Origin: CAADGU01 sp964581605
GTDB taxonomy: Bacteria; Chloroflexota; Anaerolineae; Promineifilales; Promineifilaceae
Reading direction: 5' to 3'
Length of the DNA stretch: 16,758 nt
Assembly (NCBI GenBank): GCA_964581605.1
Contig: CAZOPF010000118.1
Span: 1 to 16,758 of the forward strand
The notes beneath the pieces are model-generated. The model did no database searches. It saw only the letters and a program-made list of their open reading frames with translations, and had not been told where the DNA came from. The position numbers and the translations under genes were made by a program. Numbering within the stretch: the stretch's first letter is position 1; each line of letters starts with the position of its first letter. Positions 6,431-15,700 of this stretch are shown piece after piece.

Positions 6431-9400
6431 CTACTCCGCAATCGTAAACAGCAGGCCGGCCGCACGGCCGTTCACCTCTGGGAAGTACGCTTCTCTGGCA
6501 AACGTCGGCATCACCTGGTAACTGCCAGGGATCACCGTATCCAGGAAATAGGTGTACTGGTACGTGCCCGCCGGTAAGAAGCTGGTCAGGAAGACCACCT
6601 TCTCATCCCGGTACTCCACCCGGTCAAACGACCACCAGCCCCAATACCCCCACAGATAATCCAATGGGATTGGCCCATCATCGCCACCGCCCGAAGGTGT
6701 CGTTTCCAGGTTCGGATCAACCGCCTCCGTGCCCGCCGGGATGGGGTCTTCGATGATAGCGTGCAGCAGGTCATTTTCCGTCTGAATCGTCACCACCACC
6801 CGCACCTGCTGCCCCGCCTGGATTTGCGTGATCGGTTCACACGTTTCCGTCTCCGGGTCACAGGCGGCGTCAAAGTAGGCGCGTTCCACGTGGATGCCGC
6901 GATTGATGGGGCTGACCTGGCTGGCGTTAACGGCCGTGTTCATGTGCATGGTGTAATAGAGCGTACCCGCGCCCGCGCCACGCCGGAACTCAAAGAAGTT
7001 CGGGTCATCGCTAAACAGGTCGGGCACAGGCACGGTAACCTGGCGACTCTCGGCGATGTTTTCGCGGTTAAATGAGCCATCGGCCGTCGGCTGCAAATTC
7101 ACCTGCAAACCATACTCATAATTCGCGTCCAATTCGCCCGTCGCGGCCATCCATTCCGTCAGGCCAAAGATCGTCCAGGCTGATTCATGCGTCGTCGGCC
7201 AGACAGCGGCCGTGCGTGCGGCCATCAGCCAGCGCACCGCACCCGGCGCCAGGGCATTGTCCGGCTGCCACAACGACAGGGCGTTCACGATCATCGCCGT
7301 GCCGCGAATGTCACTGCTCAGATTGTCAAAGTCCTGACTGACATCTTCCCAATGGGTACCCGTCGCCGAGACAATCGCGCTGCCGCTCAGGTCGGCGATG
7401 AGCGCGTCTACGTTGGTGTCACTGCCGGTCAGGTGATAAGCCATCAGCAGCAACCCCTTGCCATACGGGTCGAGCAGGTCGCGGGCTTCGGTGAAAAGGG
7501 CATCCAGTTCCGCATTGACATCCACGCCCAACTCCGCCAGCACGTAGAGATAAAACGCCTGCCGGTTCGCGTCGAAAGCAGTGCGGAAATCTTCCGGCTG
7601 CGCTAACTGCCGCACCAGATAATTGCCCGCATCTTCCAATAACTCTTCGTCCACGGCATACCCGATCTGGCGTGCTTTGGCCAATGCTAACAGGACGTAG
7701 GCGGTGATCCAGGGGTCGCTTTCGTCCTCAAAACACCAGGCCCAGCCGCCATCGCTGTGAACCAGCGCGGTTAACTGGCCGATCCCGGCGTCAACGATGG
7801 CCGCTGGTTCATCGCCCAATTGGGCTTCCACTTCGGGCGCGTCCAGCCGCGTGGTCAGCGTTTCCACGGCCACATTGGGCAGCATCCGGTCGGCAATGGC
7901 CGCCGGACAGTCGGCCAAGAAGTCCAGGTCATTGTTATGCAGACGCAGGCTGTCCAGCAAGGCCGCCGCCAGCGATGGGCTGAGCACCATATCCACATTG
8001 CCCTGAGCCATGTCCACACCGGGCGGCAGCAGGATGGATTCCACGCGGCTGCCCTGTGTATCCAGTTCGCCGGACGTGCCCACGATGTCTTGGGCATTGT
8101 AGCGGTAGATGGGGATGAGGTTGTCCGGGCCAACGCCGAAGGTGGGTTTGGTGGCGTCGCTGTAGCCGCCGCCGCTGACGCGGAAGGTGAAGTCGGCAAA
8201 TGCCTGCCCGTCAACGAATGTGGCATCGTTCACGGCCGTCTCCCAGCTCACCAACACCTGTCCATTGGCAGGCACATTCACCGTCTGCTCCACGGGGCCA
8301 TTGAGCGTCACGCCGGTCGCTTCCAGGGTCACATCGGCTTCAATGGCGCTGTCGGTATTGTTATTGATGACCGCGCCAATTTGCAGCGTGTCGCCTACCG
8401 TCAGGAAGCGCGGGGTGACGGGGCGGATGAGCAGCGGCAGGGTGGTGACAATATCGGCCGTATTCTGACCGACCAGCGTCACTTCGGTATTGGCTTTGCT
8501 GGTCAGCCGCCAGGTGGTCAGATTGTCGGGCAGGGGGATTTCCACGGTGGCCCGGCCGTCGGCGTCCGTCACCAGATTCGCCTGCCAGTAAGCGGTGTCG
8601 CGGAAGTCGCGGCGCACATCGTCCTCGTCCTGTCCATCACGCAGGGCGACCGATTCACTGGCAATGCCATCGCCGCCGCCGCCACCCAGACCGCCGCCGG
8701 CCAGGGGCAGTTCCACTTCCCGCCCTTCGCCGGAGATGAAGAGGCCGCCGCCCACCAGACTGCGGTAGGGCTGCCGTTCATAGAAGGTTTCCAGGATGGG
8801 GGGGGCATTGTCCGGTTTCAGCGTCAGCACGGCCAGGTCTACCAGCGCCAGGGAGAGGTCGGCAGAGATGGGCGCGCCGGTGTGGTCGGTGGTGCGGATG
8901 TCGAACACGGCCGTGTCTCGTGGCTCCAACACCGTTTCCTGTGGCGTCAGTTCGATGTTCACCCAGAAGATGTCCGGGTTGACGACCAGTTCGGCCATGC
9001 CCAGCCGGATTTCGGCGTAGGGGTCGTCCGGGTTGTTGGGGTCGGTAGGTTTCACGGCCGTGACCGTCACAAACGTATTGGGCGCGTAAATGTCATCCAG
9101 CGGGATGCGGATGATGTCGCTGTTGGGCTGCAAGGTCACCAGCCGTTGGCCGATGAGTTGGCCCCGTTCCAGCGTCACCCACGCCTGCACGGGCACGGAG
9201 AAGGGATTTTGCACCAAAACTTCGGCCGTGTCACCCACCACATATTCGGCGCGGTCGGGGATGAGGTTCATCGCTTTGTCGTAAGGGTCGGTTTGCCAGG
9301 CGATACGGCCGTCGGAAGTCACCCAGACGTAGGTGCTGCTCAGGTTCATGCGGCCGGTGTCGTCCGTCACCGTCGCCACCGCCAGATACGACCCCCCCTG

Positions 9401-12400
9401 ATCCGGTGTGAACGTAGCCTGGGCCACCCCTTGCGCATCAGTTGTCACCGTTTGCCGCGCCACTTCGGTATCGGTGGCGATCCAGGCGGTGTAGTAGAGG
9501 CCAAAGTCCTGAGTACGCACCGGCTCCCATTCACGCCGATAAAAGACGAGTTCCACATCCTGGTTAGCCACCTCTTCACCGGCCCAATCAACCGTTTTCA
9601 CTTCCACTTCCGCTTCTTCCCCGGCGGCCACAAAGCCGGTGAGGGTGCGAACGCCCACGTAGCTTTCGGCGGCGTGGAAGGTGACTTCCGTGCGGCTGGT
9701 GATGGGGAAGCCGGAGAGGTCGGTGACGGTCGCTTCCACACGCACGACGCGGCTGCCGGGGTCGCTCTCTTGCAGCAGGTCGGCGGGCAGGGTGATGGTG
9801 AGACGGCCGTCGCCATCCGTCACCCCCTCGCCGCTGCCCAGGAAGTTTTCGCCGCCGCCAAAGTTGTAGGGGCCGCTCTCCTCATAATAAAAGCCGCCGC
9901 AATCCATCCAGCAGTAGTAGGGGCCGGGGAATTGGGGGTAAAAGGCGTTGTCGTAAATGCTCCACTGCACCGGCAGGTCGGCGGCCGTGCCGCCAAAGAA
10001 GTATTCGGCCTGCAAGGTCACGTCTACCGTTTCGCCGCGCAGGGCGTCCGGCATTTCCGGGGTCATCGTTACCAGGAATTCGGGGCGGCGGTATTCGGCC
10101 ACCGTAAAGGAGACATTGGCCCGCCAATCGAATCCCTGGCCGTCCAGACTCATAAAATAGGTGCCGAGCGCGCCACTTTCAGGCACCACAAATTCGCCGT
10201 TAAAGGTGCCATCGGGCTGCACAGTGACGGTCTGGTAATCATCAAAGCTGGCCTGGCCGGTGAAGTCGCTGTAGTAGATATGTAGTTCGAGTTCTTGTCT
10301 TTCGGCAGGCATGAAGAAACGGCCGTACCCATTCTCACGCACAATCCCTTTGAAAAAGACGCTGTCGCCGGGGCGGTAGATGGGGCGGTCAGTGTAAATG
10401 TAGGCAAAGTTGGGCGTCTGATCGCTGGAATCGGCGTTGAGGCCAAACTGCCAGGGGGCCGTGTCGCCGTTCCATGTGCTGTTGCCGGCGCCAAAACCGG
10501 CTGCGCCGGGCGCATTGCTGATGACGGTGGCCCCTTCCAGGTAGCCGTTGGCGGGCATATAGTCAAAGCGGGCCAGGCCGTTGGCGTCGGTTACGGCCGT
10601 GCCCACCTGCACCCCTTGAGCGTTATACAAGGTCAGGTTGCGGTTAGCCGCCGGTTGGCCGCTGGCAATGTCGGTCGCCCAGATGTAGACATCGCCAAAC
10701 ATCTCCTTCACCACCACGTTGGTATCGGCGACGATGAGCACGTTGTTCTGGTTTTGCCACCATTGCGAATCTTCCGGCAGTCCCGGCGCGTTGAGCGTCA
10801 GGAAGTAGATGCCGGTGGGCAACACGCCGCCGTCGGCCAGGGGTAGATTGGTGACGCCGACTTCGTTACGGCCGCTGTCCATTTCCAGATTCCAGGTGCG
10901 CACCGGTTCACCGGCGGGTGTATAGTTCTGCACATCCCAGGGGTTACTGAGCAAATTAAGTGGCAGCCCCAGGTTATACAGGGCCACATTAACAGCCGGT
11001 ACATTGTTGTGAACGATGTCTACTTGCGTGGGAAAACTGGTGCTGAGGAAGCTCTGGTTTTGCGGCAGGTTGAAGGAGGCGATGGGCGGTGTGCTGGCGG
11101 AGGTGAATGTCCATTCGTAAGCTGCACTTAACGTGTTGCCATAGGGGTCAGCGGCCGTGCTGGGGATGATGATGCGGTAGGTCGTATCGGGTTGGTAGGG
11201 AAAATCTATCTGGATGCCGTTTGACCAGGGGTCAATGTAGTAATTCGGCGGCACGGCCGGGGCGGGGAAGATGCCAACGCGGCCTTCTACTGTGTCCCAA
11301 TTCATGGGACTGGCAAACTGGATGTTGAGGCCACGATCCCACTGTTCGGCCGTTTGCCCGTCGCGGGGGTAGACGCTGATGACGGCCGGGAAGGGGTAGG
11401 TGGTATAGGCAAAGGAGGCGGCTTCTGCCAGAGTGGCCTGGCCGTTGGCGGCCGCGGCCGTATCGCCCACGATAAATTCGTACTCCGTTTCCATTTCCAA
11501 CAAATCGGTAGGGGTGACGCCGACGACGCGCCCATCCTCCATCCAATGAAAGCTCAATTCCGGCAGTTCTTCGCCGCCAACAATGGAAATGGCCGCTTCC
11601 GTAACGGCCGTGTTCATGGGCATGTTGAAGGTGACGGTGAAGGTGGTGTCGGGAGCGATAGCGGCCGTTTCATCGGGAAAGATGGTCACCACTTCGGGGT
11701 CGAGGGTGGTAAATGACCAGTTGAATGGGGCGGCCATGGCCACGCCCACCACGTCGGTCAGGGTGGGGTCAACGACCACGTTGTAGGTGGTGGCCCCGGC
11801 CAGCGGCGGGTCGGGCACAAAGCGGTAGATGCTGGTGGAGGTCCATTCGCCGCGCCCGGTGGCGGGGGGGGCAAAGGCGAGCGGCTGCGGTAAATCGGCC
11901 TGCTGCCCGGTGCTGACGAGGGGCACAACCGGCCGGTTGAACATGACGGTAATGGCGCCATCGGTGGGTACGCCAGCGGTGTTGTCCGCAGGTAATACCT
12001 GGCTGACGGCCAGGTCGCCGGCCGTTTGCAGCAGTAGTTGGATGGGGGTTTCCAGCGGACGGCCGTTTTCTCCCTGGGCCCGTTCGTCAATGCTGACGCG
12101 ATACAGTTGTTTGCCTTGCAATTCACTTTTGGGCGTAAAGATGACGGTATCGGGGCGGGGCCAGCTAAAGTCGCCGGCTACGGCCGTGCCATCTTCCTCA
12201 GCGGCCACAGACATCGCCTGCTCCACGGAGGTCTGATCCATTGGCTGGTCAAAACGGATGGTGATGGCCCCGTCCAGCAGCAGTTCCTCGCCGGGCAGCG
12301 GGCTGCTGTCTATCACCTGGGGCGACCAGGTGATGTCGGCCGGGTTGATGGTGGTGGGGGCGAGGGGTTCACCGGGTGGGGGCGTTTCGCCGGGGGCCAG

Positions 12401-12544
12401 GGTGGGGCGAGGGGTGGGGGTGCTGGTGGGCACAGCCGTGGGCACGGCGATGGTAGGAACGGGGGTGGGCATCTCTTCCTCTTTGCGGCAGGCGGCCACA
12501 AACAGGAACAAGATGATAAAAGTCAGCAAAGCGCGGTTACGCAT
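6431..12544 (-). CDS. Alpha-2-macroglobulin-like lipoprotein lacking the thioester Glu-Gln
   Basis: The 2037-residue protein begins with a lipoprotein signal, ALLTFIILFLFVAAC, with lipobox V-A-A-C and lipidated Cys19. A Pro/Thr-rich tether follows (25-66). Four SbsA/Big_5-like Ig domains follow (about 68-483), each with a core like ITVMFNRPV, FTVTFNMPMN or LNIQFASPMN. The macroglobulin MG part starts near 610 and includes IYTDRPIYRPGDSVFFKG (717-734). A glycine-rich stretch (GGGLGGGGGDG, about 1280) occupies the likely bait region. The A2M domain (DTAYWQANLVTDADGR) is near 1312 and the alpha-alpha thioester-domain helices run from about 1515 to 1800. At the thioester site the sequence is DCPAAIADRMLP: Cys1546 remains but the CxEQ Glu-Gln is Ala-Ala, so covalent trapping is not expected. 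The family inhibits proteases by entrapment; no partner pbpC gene is in the window. GGGAG precedes the ATG. Confidence 0.9.
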   Translation of the reverse strand: MRNRALLTFIILFLFVAACRKEEEMPTPVPTIAVPTAVPTSTPTPRPTLAPGETPPPGEPLAPTTINPADITWSPQVIDSSPLPGEELLLDGAITIRFDQPMDQTSVEQAMSVAAEEDGTAVAGDFSWPRPDTVIFTPKSELQGKQLYRVSIDERAQGENGRPLETPIQLLLQTAGDLAVSQVLPADNTAGVPTDGAITVMFNRPVVPLVSTGQQADLPQPLAFAPPATGRGEWTSTSIYRFVPDPPLAGATTYNVVVDPTLTDVVGVAMAAPFNWSFTTLDPEVVTIFPDETAAIAPDTTFTVTFNMPMNTAVTEAAISIVGGEELPELSFHWMEDGRVVGVTPTDLLEMETEYEFIVGDTAAAANGQATLAEAASFAYTTYPFPAVISVYPRDGQTAEQWDRGLNIQFASPMNWDTVEGRVGIFPAPAVPPNYYIDPWSNGIQIDFPYQPDTTYRIIIPSTAADPYGNTLSAAYEWTFTSASTPPIASFNLPQNQSFLSTSFPTQVDIVHNNVPAVNVALYNLGLPLNLLSNPWDVQNYTPAGEPVRTWNLEMDSGRNEVGVTNLPLADGGVLPTGIYFLTLNAPGLPEDSQWWQNQNNVLIVADTNVVVKEMFGDVYIWATDIASGQPAANRNLTLYNAQGVQVGTAVTDANGLARFDYMPANGYLEGATVISNAPGAAGFGAGNSTWNGDTAPWQFGLNADSSDQTPNFAYIYTDRPIYRPGDSVFFKGIVRENGYGRFFMPAERQELELHIYYSDFTGQASFDDYQTVTVQPDGTFNGEFVVPESGALGTYFMSLDGQGFDWRANVSFTVAEYRRPEFLVTMTPEMPDALRGETVDVTLQAEYFFGGTAADLPVQWSIYDNAFYPQFPGPYYCWMDCGGFYYEESGPYNFGGGENFLGSGEGVTDGDGRLTITLPADLLQESDPGSRVVRVEATVTDLSGFPITSRTEVTFHAAESYVGVRTLTGFVAAGEEAEVEVKTVDWAGEEVANQDVELVFYRREWEPVRTQDFGLYYTAWIATDTEVARQTVTTDAQGVAQATFTPDQGGSYLAVATVTDDTGRMNLSSTYVWVTSDGRIAWQTDPYDKAMNLIPDRAEYVVGDTAEVLVQNPFSVPVQAWVTLERGQLIGQRLVTLQPNSDIIRIPLDDIYAPNTFVTVTAVKPTDPNNPDDPYAEIRLGMAELVVNPDIFWVNIELTPQETVLEPRDTAVFDIRTTDHTGAPISADLSLALVDLAVLTLKPDNAPPILETFYERQPYRSLVGGGLFISGEGREVELPLAGGGLGGGGGDGIASESVALRDGQDEDDVRRDFRDTAYWQANLVTDADGRATVEIPLPDNLTTWRLTSKANTEVTLVGQNTADIVTTLPLLIRPVTPRFLTVGDTLQIGAVINNNTDSAIEADVTLEATGVTLNGPVEQTVNVPANGQVLVSWETAVNDATFVDGQAFADFTFRVSGGGYSDATKPTFGVGPDNLIPIYRYNAQDIVGTSGELDTQGSRVESILLPPGVDMAQGNVDMVLSPSLAAALLDSLRLHNNDLDFLADCPAAIADRMLPNVAVETLTTRLDAPEVEAQLGDEPAAIVDAGIGQLTALVHSDGGWAWCFEDESDPWITAYVLLALAKARQIGYAVDEELLEDAGNYLVRQLAQPEDFRTAFDANRQAFYLYVLAELGVDVNAELDALFTEARDLLDPYGKGLLLMAYHLTGSDTNVDALIADLSGSAIVSATGTHWEDVSQDFDNLSSDIRGTAMIVNALSLWQPDNALAPGAVRWLMAARTAAVWPTTHESAWTIFGLTEWMAATGELDANYEYGLQVNLQPTADGSFNRENIAESRQVTVPVPDLFSDDPNFFEFRRGAGAGTLYYTMHMNTAVNASQVSPINRGIHVERAYFDAACDPETETCEPITQIQAGQQVRVVVTIQTENDLLHAIIEDPIPAGTEAVDPNLETTPSGGGDDGPIPLDYLWGYWGWWSFDRVEYRDEKVVFLTSFLPAGTYQYTYFLDTVIPGSYQVMPTFAREAYFPEVNGRAAGLLFTIAE

Positions 12545-12562
12545 CGTATTTCTCCCGTTGGT

Positions 12563-12600
12563 AGATTGAGATTAGGAGATTGAAAATAGGGGATTGAACA
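12563..12600. repeat. Imperfect 14-bp tandem repeat in the macroglobulin leader
   Basis: AGATTGAGATTAGG (12563-12576) is followed directly by AGATTGAAAATAGG (12577-12590) and a partial GGATTGAACA (12591-12600). It begins 19 bp upstream of the macroglobulin start codon, just beyond its ribosome site. The rest of the 217-bp gap to the kinase stop holds a long pyrimidine-rich stretch (about 12601-12660, plus strand) and no convincing promoter. Confidence 0.6.
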
Positions 12601-12761
12601 CTCTCCTGCTCTCGTAGTCTGTTTCTCGTTTGGTAGTCTCCCAATTTCTCATTCTCTTATTGCAACGATAGGGCTACGAATACACCACAATCACATAACA
12701 TAGCCCATCATGGTATGGCGGAATGCGTGAGGATGGAACGGGCCGTCACTCCCTCATCTGC

Positions 12762-15700
12762 TCATCCCCAATCGGCCAAAAGTTGCCCGGCTATTGTATC
12801 CAGGTCGAGGGAATTTCCCTGGGCCAGGGCGGACTGTACGGCCGTATCAGTCGGGTCCAGCGCCAGCGTCCGCAGGCAATCATACGCGGTGCGCCTGGTT
12901 TCGGGCGTGGCCGATGGGTGATTGAGGCTCAGGCCAATGAGCGCCAGCCCCCGCTCCTGATCACCCTGGCGGGCCAGAAGCAGCCCGGCTGTTTGCACTC
13001 CCGTCAGCACATGGGGCACCGCCCCCATTTGCTGTGCCAGTGTGATGCCCTCATGCAAATAGCGTCTGGCCTGGGCAAAATCATCCAGGCGCAGCAGCAC
13101 ATCGGCCAGATTATTGAGCAACAAGGCGATCAATTGCTGCTGCCCCATTTCCCGCGCCAATGGCAGCGCCTGTTGGGCATAAGCTACTGTTATTTCCCAA
13201 TCAGCCCGCTCATAGGCTACCACGCCCAGGTTGTTCAGCGCAGACACTTCCCGCTCCCGGTTGCCAACCTGGCGGGCGCGTGCCAACACCTGCTCATACA
13301 ACTCATTGGCTTTTTCCCAATCACCGGCCACAACGGCCACCGCCCCTAACCGATTAAGAGCAAACAACTCCTGGTTTGTCAGATTGGCCTGCTGGCTGAG
13401 TAACAGGCATTCGTTAAGTAGTTGGAGAGCTTCCTCGATCTGCCCTTGCCGCCACTGAACATCGCCCAGGCCATACAAAACGCGGGCCAGCGTATCCACA
13501 TCTGCGCCAGAGCGGGCCAGAGGCAGGCTTTCTTCCAAAAAGGATTGTGCCTGGAGATAGGCGCCTTGCATGACGGCCGTCTGGCTGAGCCAATAGAGCG
13601 CATCGGCCGTATGGGCCTCATCTTGCCGTGCCCGCGCCATTTTCAAGGCGGACTCTAAGGAAGAGCGGGCGGCCGCATAATCGCCCAGAAAGAAGCGAGC
13701 TTCTCCCAAACGCAAGAATAACACCATGCGGGTGACGCTTTCTGTGGGCAGCAGCATCAGCGCTCGTTCAAACAACATGCGGCCGTTGATATACGCACTC
13801 AGGCGCAGAGCCTGTTCGCCCGCCTGCTGCAAATATGCGCCTGCCTGTTCAAAATCTCCCGCCTTTTCGTAATAATCAGCAATCAGGCCAAAATACTCGC
13901 CCACACGCGGCCCACTGGTTTCCACCAGCCAGCGGGCGGCCGCCCGGTTGTATCGTTCTTGCTGGCGGCGTAGCAGGGTGCTGAGCAACACATCTTGCAA
14001 CATCGTTTTACTAAAAATATATTCTGTGCTGCCCGCAAAATTGGTCGTTTCACGCTCATAAATAAATTCCTGGGCGGCCAACCGATCCAAAATAGCTGGC
14101 AGATCATCCAGATGGTATTCATCGGCCGCATCCAGCGCTTCCAGGGCTGTATCATAAAAGACGCGCCCGATGACGGCCGCTCGCTGCAAGGTGAGCTTTT
14201 CCGGGAAGAGCAGGCTGTCTAGCCGGGCCTGCAGCAAACCCACCAGTGTGGCCGGCACTTCTAAATGACCCAACCGCTCTTCTTCCACCAACCAGACATC
14301 TTCGCTTTGTTTGAAGATGACCCGATCATCAATGAGCATTTTGACCAGTTCTTCCATATAAAATGGATTTCCTTCGGCCCTTTCCACCAGCAGATCACGC
14401 AACGCTTTAGGGGCATCGGCTACTTTTTGCAGGATTTCGCGGGCCAGGTTGCGGCTTTCGCGCCGGTCAAGCGGCCGCAGTTCCAGCCGCGTATGGAATG
14501 GCTGCCCGCCGCCCCACGACGGCCGCCGCTCATAAAGTGACGGCCGTGCCAGGCAAATCATCAACATGGGCAAATCCTGATGCTTCGTCACCAGGTCAGT
14601 TAGCAGATCAAGCGAAGCATCGTCCGCCAGATGTATATCTTCCACTTCCAACACGGCCGGGTTACGCACACACAGCGCCTGCACCCAGCGAATAAACATT
14701 TGCCGTGCTCGTTCGGTTAGCTGCGGGGGATCGCCCAACAACCCTTTGACGTGTGGGCTGTCTGAAAAATCGAAGCCAACCAGGTGCCCCAGCAGATGAG
14801 CCATTGCCTCGTTTTCACCAATTTGCTGCTGAATTCCTTGCTCCAGTTTTTGCCGGGTGACGGCCGGGCTGTCGCTGTCTTGAATTTCATAGCGAAATGA
14901 AACGAGGTCGCGCAGCAAAGCATAGGGGCGGTTGGTCATCTCAGGCGTCGCACGGCCACGCATCACCCAAAACACCTCAGGGCGCAGATCAGACCAGTTA
15001 ACAAACTCGTAGAGCAGGCGAGATTTGCCCAAACCGGCTTCGCTGACAATGGTAATAACCTGGGTCTCCCGGTCTTCAATGGCATCCTGGAAGGCATTTT
15101 GCAGGGTCTTGAGTTCGGCTTCACGGCCGATGAGCGCCGTTTCCACACCCTCCACACCGCGTGCCCCACGCCGAAAGGCACGCGGTTTGGCCGAGTTGAC
15201 CCGGTAGACCTGCATCGTTTCCTGGCTGCGGCGCAGCTTGAGCGGCGTATCTGGCTCCATTTCAAAGACGCCACGCACCTGGGTATACGTATTGTGGGTG
15301 ATGAGAATGAGGCCATCGGCCTGCTGCATCAGCCGGTTGGTGAGGCTGATGGCCGCGCCGCTGGCCGAATAATCGCCGCTTTGCTCATCCGGGGTGAGCA
15401 GTACCAGCCCGGTGTTGAGGGCGATGTTGAGGGGCAGCGGCTCATTGGCGGTATCGTCCAGATAAGGGGTGCTGTGCTGGCGCATGGCCTGTTGCAAGGC
15501 CAGAGCGGCACGCACGGCACGCTCGGCGTCGTCTTCACGGGTCAGGTCTATGCCCCAGATAGCCAGGGTGGTGTCTTCGGCCCGGCTGACTGTCTGGCCG
15601 CCATAGTGGGCAATGATTTCATCTACGGCCGTTCCCCAATGGAGGAGGGCCTGCCTGGCCGCTTCGCTGCCATCGGTTTCATCTACCAGTTCAGCAAAGC

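Noticed and set aside
7820..10285. An 821-codon plus-strand open frame opposite the macroglobulin gene
   Set aside because: It is antisense to a well-supported gene, is rich in His, Gly, Gln and Arg as expected of a GC-driven shadow frame, and shows no domain pattern.
12640..12720. Inverted pair GGGCTA(C/T)G around 12670-12707 as a terminator after the kinase gene
   Set aside because: The loop is over 20 nt, the stem is about 8 bp and there is no T-run in the minus direction.
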